From IMG/VR virus record IMGVR_UViG_3300015261_000016, positions 1 to 25,646 of that record: DNA of 25,646 nt; one strand, written 5' to 3'. Origin of the DNA: a virus. A model generated the notes under the pieces. That model was given only the letters and a program-made list of their open reading frames with translations, made no database searches and was not told the DNA's origin. This document shows, in pieces, positions 1 to 7,063 of this stretch. Made by a program: the position numbers and the translations under genes. How positions within the stretch are numbered: the first letter of the stretch is position 1; every line of letters begins with the position of its first letter.

Positions 1-895
1 CGGACGCTCCCGAGGACAGCTGCAGGAAGGCCATCAGGACGTCCGTCAGGCCGCCGAACTGGAGCTGCTTCTGCTCGTATTCTTCCTCGGCGTCCATCAC
101 CAAGGTACCGTTGATCCCCTTTCCGATCGCGGCCAGCTGGAGCCGGTTGAGGACCTTTTCCTCGTAGCCTGCATCGGCGAGCTGTGCCATGAAGTTCGGA
201 ATCTTGATCACATCGACCTTCGCCTCGAACACCAGCGAAGCAATGTTCCCGGCGGTGGCGTCGGCGTCCTTGATGGCCTTGCTGATCGCCAGCAGCACCG
301 AATCACCCCAGCCGTCACCTCCATTGAGCTCCGGGTCTGGCCGCACCGCGCCGTGGAGGATTACCAAGCGCGATGGGTGGATCTGCACCTGCCCGGCGGT
401 ACCGCTGCTGAGCGTGTAGAAGGCCGGCTGTCCGTAGCCCGGGGATTCCGGATCACGGTCGAGCTCGCCCGCCTGCAGCACGCGCTTGGACAGCACGTTG
501 ATGTGCCGGATGCCGGCCTTGCCCAGCGCCTCCGGCTTCAGAGGCTGCATTGGGTCGGATTGGCCAGTACCGATATAAAGCGCTGCCCCACCGGTGAGGC
601 GTGCGCGGATCATGGCGAGCAGCAACTTCTGCTGCAGCCCCAGCCGCTTCTCTTCCGCCTCCAACGCGGTGATCTGGGCTTGGTCCGCACTCCAGCCGCG
701 CCACTTTCGGCAGCTGTCCAGCGCAGGAATGTCGATCACCTTCCTTGCCAGCCAGGTGCCGCGATATGCGTTTTCGGCCTCCAACTCGGTCAGCATGGGA
801 ATGGCGTAGACACTCGATGCCGCCTTGTCCCGCGGCGTGCCCAGGTTGGAAACCAGGTTGACGAGGCCGTCCCTGATCTGTGCGATTTTGCCCAT
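1..895 (-). CDS. Phage portal protein, DUF1073 type (3' end cut by window edge)
   Basis: This gene reads off the left edge of the window, and 298 codons are visible without a stop. The ATG at 893-895 overlaps the TGA of the terminase large subunit, so the two are translationally coupled. The visible protein opens MGKIAQIRDGLVNLVSNLG and continues with NAYRGTWLARKVIDIPALDS, then a GGAALYIG segment, HINVLSKRVL and HPSRLVILHG. These are the order and motifs of the DUF1073 (PF06381) portal-like family. The portal is the dodecameric ring at one capsid vertex through which DNA is packaged and ejected. Its position directly after TerS and TerL supports the call. Family members are about 400-500 residues, so roughly a third to a half lies outside the window. 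The family assignment is from memory of the motifs. Confidence 0.85.
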   Translation of the reverse strand, partial: MGKIAQIRDGLVNLVSNLGTPRDKAASSVYAIPMLTELEAENAYRGTWLARKVIDIPALDSCRKWRGWSADQAQITALEAEEKRLGLQQKLLLAMIRARLTGGAALYIGTGQSDPMQPLKPEALGKAGIRHINVLSKRVLQAGELDRDPESPGYGQPAFYTLSSGTAGQVQIHPSRLVILHGAVRPDPELNGGDGWGDSVLLAISKAIKDADATAGNIASLVFEAKVDVIKIPNFMAQLADAGYEEKVLNRLQLAAIGKGINGTLVMDAEEEYEQKQLQFGGLTDVLMAFLQLSSGAS

Positions 896-2463
896 CAGAG
901 TGCGTTCCCGAGGTTGTAGGTGCTGCCCGTTACCAGCTCAGCAAAGGCGCCGGACAGTGCGTCGACCTGATCGTCGTGCTTGGCGTTGGGAAATTCGGCG
1001 ATCTCGTCCAGAAAGGCAGCAACCCACGGACCATTCACCAGCTTGATGTTTCCGGCCTCGGCCTGAGCTTCAACCGGTGTTGCCCGGACCTCCTTGGATC
1101 CGGATTCCAGCACCGCCTTGACGTCCCAGCCAGCCAGCAGCTTCACCTGGTGCGCGGCGTTGCTCTTGCCAGCGGCGCCAGGATCCTGCGGGATACGAAC
1201 CTTGATGCCCTTCCCGTCCTGCATCGCAGTGTTCTTCAGCATCCGCTCAACGCCGGCGGGTGACACCTGGTCGCGCACGACGTCGATCACGTAGTACGTG
1301 CCGCCAGCCTCCCCCAACAGCAGCCCGACGGTATGGTCCGGGTCGCTACTGGTTTTTTCCTTCGGGTCGGTGGCGGCGAAGTCCCATCGCCGAACCTTCC
1401 GCGCCGACGGGATGGCCGGGGCAACCTCTACCACCTCGAACCATTCCCGCTTGAACCGGCCGCCGTCGCGCGGCGTGGGCCGCTGCTGGTACTGGCCAGC
1501 GTATGCGTAGCTGCCCTTCGCGCGCTTCAGCCTGTCGACCTCGGCGCGCGGGAAGCGCTCTGGGAAGAGCAGTTCGCCGTCCACCGTGCGCGGATCTTCG
1601 AAGAACAGCTCGCCATCGACGTAGGTGCGGCACGGGCCGCCCGATTTCTTTCCGTCCTTGTCGACGCGCTCCGCCTCGAACTCCATGGGCAGGTTCAGGT
1701 GAACGAAGCCCAGGTCCAGTTCCAGCGCCACTGCGGCAACGTCCTGCTGGTGCAGGCGCTGCATGATGATCACCATCGCCGACGACGTGATGTCGTTGAG
1801 GCGATCCGTGATCCCCTCCCGGAAGATGCGGACCGCCGTCTTCCGCTCGGCATCGCTCTCGGCCGTCTCCGTTGAATGCGGGTCGTCCACCTTCACCCGG
1901 TCGCCGCGGCCACCGGTCATCGAACTGAAGGGCCTGGCCTCACTGAAGCCGTTACCGGTGTTCTCGAACTTCCCCTTCGCGTTCTGGTCCCCGCGCAGCT
2001 TCATCGGCCACGCTGCCTGGTACTGGTCGCTCTCAATGAGGCGCCGCAGCTTCAGGTTGTCGCGCAACACGTTTGGCTGACTGTAAGACGTGGCCAGCAT
2101 CTGCAGGTCCGGGCGGCCGACCGGCCCCCACTCCCACGCCGTCCAGAACACCATCAGCAACGACTTCATCATTCCCGGCGGCACGGTCATCAACAGGAAC
2201 TGGATGCGGCCTTCGGTCACCGCTTCCAGATGCCGGCACATGGCCCGCAGCGCCCAGCCGAACTTCAGCGGCCTGACCGGCTCCAGCACATGCCAGTGCT
2301 CGAGGATGAAACCCTCCAGCGACTGGGACCGAGCCCTTATGCCCTCGACATTTAGGGCGATGCGCTCCCGCTCGCGCTCAGATGCCCTCCTCGCCCGCTC
2401 CGCTCGGATCTCCGCCAGCGTCGGCAAGCGGACCGAGGATCTGTTCAAGGCGGTCGAGGTCAT
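895..2463 (-). CDS. terL: Terminase large subunit (ATPase and nuclease)
   Basis: The product is a 522-residue packaging motor subunit that cuts concatemeric phage DNA and pumps it through the portal using ATP. The N-terminal ATPase has a Walker A-like VPPGMMKSLL at residues 94-103, an acidic Walker B-type pair at D193-D194 and a coupling-type segment VIIMQRLHQQ at 231-240. The C-terminal RNase H-like nuclease has acidic candidates at D361 (RRWDFAATD), D427 (IPQDPGA) and the KHDDQVDAL cluster at 496-503. The length is normal for the family. The start lies 86 bp inside the 3' end of terS, a long overlap. The first conserved-looking segment (LPTLAEIRAERARR) begins at residue 13, so a later start is unlikely. 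The stop overlaps the portal start. Confidence 0.95.
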   Translation of the reverse strand: MTSTALNRSSVRLPTLAEIRAERARRASERERERIALNVEGIRARSQSLEGFILEHWHVLEPVRPLKFGWALRAMCRHLEAVTEGRIQFLLMTVPPGMMKSLLMVFWTAWEWGPVGRPDLQMLATSYSQPNVLRDNLKLRRLIESDQYQAAWPMKLRGDQNAKGKFENTGNGFSEARPFSSMTGGRGDRVKVDDPHSTETAESDAERKTAVRIFREGITDRLNDITSSAMVIIMQRLHQQDVAAVALELDLGFVHLNLPMEFEAERVDKDGKKSGGPCRTYVDGELFFEDPRTVDGELLFPERFPRAEVDRLKRAKGSYAYAGQYQQRPTPRDGGRFKREWFEVVEVAPAIPSARKVRRWDFAATDPKEKTSSDPDHTVGLLLGEAGGTYYVIDVVRDQVSPAGVERMLKNTAMQDGKGIKVRIPQDPGAAGKSNAAHQVKLLAGWDVKAVLESGSKEVRATPVEAQAEAGNIKLVNGPWVAAFLDEIAEFPNAKHDDQVDALSGAFAELVTGSTYNLGNAL

Positions 2464-2866
2464 GGTCCGATAGGTCTTTCAGGTTGTAGGTGCCCACGGC
2501 GCCGGAGTGCTGCCGCTTTTCAACCAGCAGTCCGGCCAGCTTCCCTTTGCCCATCGTGGCGGTGACGGCGGCGCTGACCTGCTTTTCCTTGAGGGCGAGT
2601 TTCCGAGCCTGCTCCAGCTCGGCCATCAGTGTTTCAACGGTGACCTCCGCCTTCCTGGCTACCTTCTTCTGCCCGGCCTGCACAGCCGCAAGCACCCGTG
2701 GATCGGTCAGCAAACGCGAGCCCTGCTGCTTGGCAGTCTTCTCGCTGTAGCCGGTGCGGATCGCCGCCTGCGTGCCGTTCTGGTCCTTGAGGTACTCGTG
2801 GACGAAGCGCTGCTGCTTGAGCGTCAGGCCGCCAGCCTTGGCGGCCGCGGTCTTCTTCGTGCTCAT
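2378..2866 (-). CDS. terS: Terminase small subunit
   Basis: The protein has 162 residues. After a short basic leader it has LTLKQQRFVHEYLKDQNGTQ followed by AAIRTGYSEKTAKQQGSRLL, the characteristic N-terminal helix-turn-helix of the Terminase_2 (PF03592) small-subunit family. This domain recognises the packaging site and recruits TerL. A charged helical central segment (about residues 70-125) should form the oligomerisation region. The C-terminus is acidic and Gly-rich. The start lies 3 bp after the stop of a small membrane protein gene, and the 3' end overlaps terL. The cos or pac site would be expected nearby, but none can be recognised by eye. Confidence 0.92.
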   Translation of the reverse strand: MSTKKTAAAKAGGLTLKQQRFVHEYLKDQNGTQAAIRTGYSEKTAKQQGSRLLTDPRVLAAVQAGQKKVARKAEVTVETLMAELEQARKLALKEKQVSAAVTATMGKGKLAGLLVEKRQHSGAVGTYNLKDLSDHDLDRLEQILGPLADAGGDPSGAGEEGI

Positions 2867-2869
2867 GGG

Positions 2870-3031
2870 TCAGCGCTCCACGCCCGTCTTCGGGGAAGGG
2901 TTGGCGACGACCCAGGCCATTAGCAGCATGGCGAGGCCGACGAACGCGAGCGACGCGGCGAAGCTCCAGTCCACCGCATGCAGGCCCGCCACGATCAACA
3001 GCACGGCGATGATCCACGCCAGCACTCTCAC
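2870..3031 (-). CDS. Small membrane protein of the lysis cassette
   Basis: The product has 53 residues. It starts with GTG at 3029-3031, which overlaps the TGA of the o-spanin gene (GTGA), and stops 3 bp before terS. The sequence is almost entirely hydrophobic: one membrane segment at about residues 3-19 (VLAWIIAVLLIVAGLHA), a second at about 26-42, then a short polar tail ending KTGVER. No family is recognised. Tight coupling to the spanin genes and its two-helix hairpin make an antiholin or second holin-like role possible, but this rests on position and hydrophobicity only. Confidence 0.6.
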   Translation of the reverse strand: MRVLAWIIAVLLIVAGLHAVDWSFAASLAFVGLAMLLMAWVVANPSPKTGVER

Positions 3032-3309
3032 TGCGTCGCCTCCGGCACAGGCTTGCCCTGCACCTGGTCGATTCCGTCCAGCTGGATCTCGTACTGCATC
3101 AGGCAGCGCTTCCGGCCATTGCTGATCTCGAATACTGCCGAGGGCTTGCCGTCGCGCTCCCAGCTGCAGCGCTTCCGCAGCGCGGGATCGATGGGTACAT
3201 AGGTGGCCACCGGCACGTTGACCACGGCTGGCGCCGGAAGATTTTGCTTGGGCTCGGCCGACTGGCAGGCAGCCAGCAGGGTCGCGGTAGCGATCACGAA
3301 GAGGCGCAT
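3028..3309 (-). CDS. o-spanin, Rz1-like outer-membrane lipoprotein
   Basis: The precursor has 93 residues. It starts with a lipoprotein signal peptide, MRLFVIATATLLAACQS, whose lipobox LAAC puts the acylated cysteine at residue 15. The mature part starts proline-rich and contains VVNVPVATYVPIDPALRKRC, the pattern typical of Rz1/LysC-type o-spanins. The partner is the i-spanin encoded just upstream. Together they bridge the periplasm and fuse inner and outer membranes in the last step of lysis. In lambda, Rz1 is embedded in Rz. Here the two genes are in tandem, 1 bp apart. The mature chain of about 79 residues is longer than lambda Rz1. Confidence 0.85.
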   Translation of the reverse strand: MRLFVIATATLLAACQSAEPKQNLPAPAVVNVPVATYVPIDPALRKRCSWERDGKPSAVFEISNGRKRCLMQYEIQLDGIDQVQGKPVPEATQ

Positions 3310-3310
3310 G

Positions 3311-3793
3311 TCAGTACCCCTTCAGAGCCGGGCAGGCTGAGTCGAGCAGCTCGAGCGCGGCCTTGCAGCTGTCAGGCCGCTGCTGGTATCGCTCGCGCCA
3401 GGTGGTGGCATCCTTCTCGGCCGCCTCGATCTTGCCGGCCAAGCCATTCAATGCGGCGGCGCTCTCGGCCTTCAGCACTTGCAGCTTCTGCGCCTCAGCC
3501 CGGAGCGTCTCCGCTACCTCGGCGAGCCGCGCATCGCGCTGTTCCACATCGGACTGCAGGCGGTCGGTGTCGGCTTTCCAATCCGAGCGCACCTTCACAA
3601 CCTGAGCGCTGAGGTCCTGGATCCGCTGCTCCTTTTCATACGCAGAGAGTCCGGCAACCATGAAGCCAAAGGCCAGCACGGCGCACACCACTTTGATCTT
3701 GCTGCCGGGCTTGCGCAGCCATTCCACCGCATCGGCGATCGCGCCGACGATAAGGCCCCACAGGGCCGTTGCCAATCGAAGCAGCACGCTCAT
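3311..3793 (-). CDS. i-spanin, Rz-like inner-membrane protein
   Basis: The protein has 160 residues and starts at the ATG at 3791-3793, which overlaps the holin stop (ATGA). An upstream in-frame extension to 4018 would run through holin coding sequence and is not used. It has one N-terminal membrane segment (about residues 33-52). A long, charged periplasmic coiled coil follows (about 55-130), rich in Glu, Lys and Ala heptads. A short Cys-containing C-terminus (DSCKAALELLDSACPALKGY) ends the chain. This is the usual i-spanin layout. The C-terminal end should contact the lipoprotein o-spanin encoded next, and the cysteines could form intermolecular disulfides. Confidence 0.85.
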   Translation of the reverse strand: MSVLLRLATALWGLIVGAIADAVEWLRKPGSKIKVVCAVLAFGFMVAGLSAYEKEQRIQDLSAQVVKVRSDWKADTDRLQSDVEQRDARLAEVAETLRAEAQKLQVLKAESAAALNGLAGKIEAAEKDATTWRERYQQRPDSCKAALELLDSACPALKGY

Positions 3794-4245
3794 GGCTTCT
3801 CGCCTCCAATGTTGCCGGTGATGCGCTCGACCACCTTCAGGTAGCCCGGCAGCATTCGGCGGATGACCACGCCAGACAGGCCGGCCAGCGGCAACTGCGG
3901 CGCGCCAGCAAGAGACGGGAACCAGGTAGCCGCCACGGCAATGAGCCAGGCGGCCACGATGGCGTAGGAGATGACGGCCAGACCCAGCGCCAACAGGCGC
4001 GTCGCCGTTTGGAACCACCGGTGGCCGCGGGTACGGCTGGCGTCGGCGGCAACCCGATCAGCATCCTTCTCCGGTAGAAGAAGCACACCAATCAGCGCGC
4101 CAGCGATCGCCACCAACAGGACAGACTGAGGCACGCCCAGGATCATTCGCTCCGCCGCGCGAAGCGCATCTGCGGTCGCTGGCGCCACCACTGCCGCCGT
4201 AAAGGTGCCGACTATGGTCTTCATCGTGCTCACGGGCTCGCTCAC
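3790..4245 (-). CDS. Putative holin
   Basis: The protein has 151 residues and starts with GTG at 4243-4245, overlapping the endolysin stop (GTGA). Hydrophobic segments lie at about residues 41-57 and 82-109, with a weaker third at about 113-128. The C-terminal tail is basic. Holins make timed lesions in the inner membrane that release or activate the endolysin. The endolysin here has no signal peptide, so it needs such a pore. The call rests on membrane topology plus position between endolysin and spanins; no specific holin family is recognised. An in-frame ATG at codon 8 (4222-4224) gives a possible second start, which could make a holin/antiholin pair as in lambda S. Confidence 0.7.
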   Translation of the reverse strand: MSEPVSTMKTIVGTFTAAVVAPATADALRAAERMILGVPQSVLLVAIAGALIGVLLLPEKDADRVAADASRTRGHRWFQTATRLLALGLAVISYAIVAAWLIAVAATWFPSLAGAPQLPLAGLSGVVIRRMLPGYLKVVERITGNIGGEKP

Positions 4246-4730
4246 GGCGCGGTCGCCCCGCCGGCCTTCCGATAGATGGAGAGCAGGTTGTCCAGCTTCT
4301 GCTCGTGCTGACCGTAGCCGGCACCGGGCAGGCTGGCCCAGATGTTGCGCACGGCCGCGATTGCCTCTGTGATCTTCCCCGCTTGGATCAGCGGCAGCGC
4401 ACGGCGCTCGCGGATCTGCTGCAGGGCGATCAGGTCTTGGCTCAACGGGCTGAAGTCCTTGAGGCCCAAGGTTCGGCGGTAGGCGTCGAAATACCGCCGC
4501 AACAGCTGGTAGCGTCCAGCAGCCGTCGATTGGATTTTCAGTCGGGGCAGGTCAACCAGCACCCGCGGGTGGTCGGCATACCCGCTGAAAAGTTGACCAC
4601 CGACAATTACGTCGTAGCCGCGGTCCTTGGTTGCCTGCCGTCCGTTGTCGGTCCCTTCAGACCACGCGAGCATGTCGAGGAAGGCCACGACGTTCGCGCC
4701 GCCAGCCTGTTTGGGGGTGACCTGCGCCAT
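4242..4730 (-). CDS. Endolysin, lambda R-type lytic transglycosylase
   Basis: The enzyme has 162 residues and closely resembles lambda endolysin R from memory: FLDMLAWSEGTDNGRQ, GYDVIVGGQLF, STAAGRYQLL, LGLKDFSPLSQDLIALQQI and NIWASLPGAGYGQ. Lambda R cleaves the glycan between N-acetylmuramic acid and N-acetylglucosamine, forming 1,6-anhydromuramic ends. The likely catalytic Glu is E25 in AWSEGT. No signal peptide is visible, so it accumulates in the cytoplasm until the holin opens. It is the first gene after the presumed late promoter. A good AGGAG site at 4739-4743 precedes the ATG. The order endolysin-holin-spanins is reversed for the first two compared with lambda. Confidence 0.95.
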   Translation of the reverse strand: MAQVTPKQAGGANVVAFLDMLAWSEGTDNGRQATKDRGYDVIVGGQLFSGYADHPRVLVDLPRLKIQSTAAGRYQLLRRYFDAYRRTLGLKDFSPLSQDLIALQQIRERRALPLIQAGKITEAIAAVRNIWASLPGAGYGQHEQKLDNLLSIYRKAGGATAP

Positions 4731-4965
4731 GCGGCGTCTCCTGCATAGGTGCCCGCCCCGCTACCGGCTGGCGCGTGGTTCGTGGTTGGTCCGGGGGGCC
4801 GCGGGCGTAGAAGGCCGATCACCACCGCTGGATAGGCACCGCCGGGGTCATGGACCCAGCTACCCTCCGCCCGGAGGTCTTGGTGCCGGCCCGTGTCGCC
4901 TCACGGCGAGGTTTTGCTGGGCCTGGTCGCTCGGTGGTCAATCGGTGTTGGGGGCCAAGAACGCA

Positions 4966-4992
4966 GAAGCCCCGGCTTTTGGCCAGGGCTTC
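4966..4992 (-). terminator. Hairpin terminator just downstream of the late promoter
   Basis: The arms GAAGCCC (4966-4972) and GGGCTTC (4986-4992) pair perfectly. An inner GGC/GCC pair extends the stem across one mismatch. Read leftward, the hairpin is followed by a weakly T-rich stretch (TGCGTTCTTGG). It lies about 20-45 nt past the predicted start site of the promoter at 5018-5046, in the position of lambda tR'. It would hold back the lysis genes until an antiterminator acts. It is also placed to end the ATPase transcript. The poor T-tract lowers confidence. Confidence 0.5.
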
Positions 4993-5017
4993 AGGGACAA
5001 TTCTTGACAGTTGCAGA

Positions 5018-5046
5018 ATCAGACCATTTGCTGACGTCACTGTCAA
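5018..5046 (-). promoter_or_regulatory. Probable late promoter (PR'-like)
   Basis: Read on the minus strand this is TTGACA (5041-5046), a 17-bp spacer, then TCTGAT (5018-5023): a perfect -35 box and a 4/6 -10 box. The -35 box directly abuts the TAG stop of the ATPase gene (5047-5049). The start site would be near 5011, giving a leader of about 280 nt before the endolysin at 4730. A TTGACAG/CTGTCAA inverted repeat (5004-5010 and 5040-5046) and a TGACGTCA palindrome (5032-5039) lie in and around the promoter. They are candidates for the site read by the Q-like protein. No gene is seen in 4731-5046; it holds this promoter, the hairpin terminator and the untranslated leader. Confidence 0.6.
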
Positions 5047-6228
5047 CTAGGGAATGAGTTTTTCCGCGTGACCTCGCATGATCACGTAGGGGCGCATCAG
5101 CGGATTCACAAAACGGTACCGAAGCTTGCGAGCAGTTCCGGTTCGCGTGATTATCCCTCCCCTGCCTTCCTCACTGAACTCTTTCAAATGCCGGGCGAAG
5201 TTGGGGATATCCAGCACGCGCCCTGCAATGCGGCTCAAGGGCGAGCGGACCGCAGCCGCAGTGAAGTAACCCATTTCGTCTACGTCCGCCATAGCGCAGG
5301 CTAGCAACACCTGCCGATAGATATTGCCAGGCTGAGGACTCTTCGTCGCGTAGTAGTAATCGGTCTTGATCGACTCTTGCCATTGGTCGAGAGAGTCAAT
5401 AATTCCCCCATCAGCGTCAACGCGCATCACGGTATCCGACCCTCGAACGATAGCGCGTCGCGCGGTGTTAAGCGCAAGCAGATGCGCGATGTATGGAAGG
5501 CCCTGAGAGAGACTGCGAAGGTGGGATTTTGCAGACTCATCCATCGTCATGGCTAAACGTGCCATTCCCTTCTCGAAAATCTGATCAATCTCCTCATCCG
5601 TCATGCGAGGCATGGGGATTTGCACCAAGGCGCGCTCGATCGAAAGATGGCCCTCAATCAGCTCCGAAATCGATTCAGCCACACCAATGAGGAGTAGTGA
5701 CGCAGCTACGCCGAAATCTGACAGGGCCTTGATAGTGTCGGCGACCAAGGTCTGTGTGCACCTGTCCTCAATCCGATCAAATTCATCAAATATGATCAGT
5801 ACCGGCATATGGGCACTCATCTGCGTGAGAACACGACGGACGTCGTCAGGCTGGACAGTACTGGGAAGACTGTCCGCAACAGAAACCATAGTGTGGCTCG
5901 CGGACGGATTGAAGCCCACTCCGGGATTGGTCTGGGTGAAGGTAATGTCCCGCAGCGCCTTCTTCCATAATGTAGAGAAGGTGTCGCTCGCATCGCAATT
6001 GACCTTGCCGATAATGTACGTGCCCTGGACCGCAGGGATCAGCATGTTCGCCAGCGACGTCTTCCCAACGCCTCGCTCCCCGAACAAGACGGCGTGGTAC
6101 CCCTTCTGGGATACCGCGCCGATGATGCGTCGGAGTTGGTCCAGGCGACCGGCGAAGAGGTCTTGAGTGTTCACTGGAGACCCAGGGGTAAAAATCTGGC
6201 CTGCGTGAATGTATTTGGCTTGATCCAT
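5047..6228 (-). CDS. AAA+ ATPase, ORC1/CDC6-like (cargo gene)
   Basis: The protein has 393 residues. Walker A is GERGVGKTS at 50-58 (K56). Walker B is LIIFDEFD at 144-151. A sensor-1-like strand LLLIGVAE is at 178-185, a candidate arginine finger is in SIERAL at 196-201, and a sensor-2-like GLPYIAHLL is at 243-251. The C-terminal 100 or so residues, with a basic end, could be a winged helix, giving the ORC1/CDC6 or STAND-like layout. The N-terminal TPGSPVNTQDLFAGR segment resembles the strand that leads into such ATPase domains. It sits between the antiterminator and the late promoter, where lambdoid phages carry cargo. Base composition is visibly less GC-rich than its neighbours, and it has its own promoter. 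Its function is unknown; a role in excluding other phages is inference. No effector domain is visible. Confidence 0.8.
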   Translation of the reverse strand: MDQAKYIHAGQIFTPGSPVNTQDLFAGRLDQLRRIIGAVSQKGYHAVLFGERGVGKTSLANMLIPAVQGTYIIGKVNCDASDTFSTLWKKALRDITFTQTNPGVGFNPSASHTMVSVADSLPSTVQPDDVRRVLTQMSAHMPVLIIFDEFDRIEDRCTQTLVADTIKALSDFGVAASLLLIGVAESISELIEGHLSIERALVQIPMPRMTDEEIDQIFEKGMARLAMTMDESAKSHLRSLSQGLPYIAHLLALNTARRAIVRGSDTVMRVDADGGIIDSLDQWQESIKTDYYYATKSPQPGNIYRQVLLACAMADVDEMGYFTAAAVRSPLSRIAGRVLDIPNFARHLKEFSEEGRGGIITRTGTARKLRYRFVNPLMRPYVIMRGHAEKLIP

Positions 6229-6255
6229 CTTCGGTCGCCTCGGCTAAGTGAGCAA

Positions 6256-6299
6256 AGGCTACCCTTGAAGCTTGAAAGGCGTCAAGTGTTTGGCCAAAC
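6256..6299 (-). promoter_or_regulatory. Promoter of the AAA+ ATPase with upstream palindrome
   Basis: Read on the minus strand, TTGACG (6280-6285) is followed after 18 bp by TAGCCT (6256-6261). The start site would be about 20-25 nt before the ATG at 6228. Immediately upstream of the -35 box lies a perfect 12-bp palindrome, GTTTGGCCAAAC (6288-6299), a plausible operator or activator site. The -10 box is weak (3/6). The presence of a private promoter fits a cargo gene expressed from the prophage. Confidence 0.4.
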
Positions 6300-6327
6300 C
6301 CATCAAGTAATGGCCGGCTGGCTGATG

Positions 6328-6861
6328 CTAAGCTGCTACTGCGCCACGCAGCCACTCCAAGCTCTTCCCGAGCTCATAGCGATACTGCCGGAGGGTCAGA
6401 GCGCCACCGTAACGCTCCGCAACCAAGCGGGCCTTCACAGCTTGGCTGGCCGAAGCCGTGAACTCGGTGCGAACGATCATTGCCCGGAGCGGGTGTTGCC
6501 GCTGCATGGAGGCCAGCGCCCTATCGACCCACCGCAGCTCGTCGGGGGTTCCCAGGTCGACGGCAATCTCGGGGTTGTCGTGCGGTTTGCTTGCGTCATT
6601 TGAGGATCGGATCGGATCCACAGCCCACATCGGCAGCGTGTGCATCCCGACCACGCCAGTGCGCGCACCCATGAAGCGCCGACGGTCGCCGCCGTCCCGG
6701 CCAACCAGCTCCCGTAATGCCCGCTCCCGAGTACCAGGCGCCAGATCCCGGGCATGCTGCAGCACGTGCACGCCGCGCTCGGCATGACTGAAGGCGTAGC
6801 GGTTCACCTGGGCATGGCCCCAACGGCGGAGGTCTTCGGTCAGAGGGTCATTGCTACGCAT
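6328..6861 (-). CDS. Putative Q-like antitermination / late regulator
   Basis: The protein has 177 residues and starts at the ATG at 6859-6861, 8 bp inside the upstream gene; a longer in-frame start at 6999 would overlap that gene extensively. The N-terminus is MRSNDPLTEDLRRWGHAQVN. The C-terminus, with RLVAERYGGALTLRQYRYEL and a closing SLEWLRG, has the look of the C-terminal helix-turn-helix of phage antitermination Q families (Phage_antitermQ / DUF1133 type). Q proteins load on RNA polymerase at the late promoter and let it ignore the terminator that follows. Position supports this: it is the last gene of the nin-like region, and the next element of the operon apart from the cargo ATPase is the late promoter. 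The family identification is moderate. Confidence 0.6.
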   Translation of the reverse strand: MRSNDPLTEDLRRWGHAQVNRYAFSHAERGVHVLQHARDLAPGTRERALRELVGRDGGDRRRFMGARTGVVGMHTLPMWAVDPIRSSNDASKPHDNPEIAVDLGTPDELRWVDRALASMQRQHPLRAMIVRTEFTASASQAVKARLVAERYGGALTLRQYRYELGKSLEWLRGAVAA

Positions 6862-7063
6862 CGCGAAGTTGCTCCAGTACATGATCATCGAATCGAAACG
6901 CCGGCAGCTTGCCATCGGTGTCGCAGGTGGCCACCCGGTCTGGCCAGCCCTTGCAGTGGTAGCCGGCGTCGCCCTGCCCCCGGAACTGGCAGACCGCACA
7001 CCGGCCGTTCTTCTTCAGGTAGTGGGCGTAGCGCTTGCGAAGCCGCAGCTCGGCCACCGTCAT
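6854..7063 (-). CDS. Small zinc-ribbon-like phage protein
   Basis: The product has 69 residues, with LRLRKRYAHYLKKNGRCAVC followed by further cysteines and a histidine (GYHCKGW, VATC). The Cys pattern C-x2-C ... H-C ... C suggests a small zinc-binding module. The start overlaps the resolvase stop (ATGA) and the 3' end overlaps the Q-like gene by 8 bp, so translation is coupled. Small zinc-finger proteins are common in lambdoid nin regions, but no exact family is recognised. Confidence 0.7.
   Translation of the reverse strand: MTVAELRLRKRYAHYLKKNGRCAVCQFRGQGDAGYHCKGWPDRVATCDTDGKLPAFRFDDHVLEQLRDA

Noticed and set aside
3794-4018. A longer start for the i-spanin gene
   Set aside because: The extension overlaps the holin coding sequence in another frame, and the ATG at 3791-3793 fits the overlap pattern and spanin topology.
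4731-5046. Small open frames in the leader before the endolysin, such as 4850-5050 and 4819-5046
   Set aside because: They cross the late promoter and hairpin terminator, have no good ribosome site, and their composition looks random.
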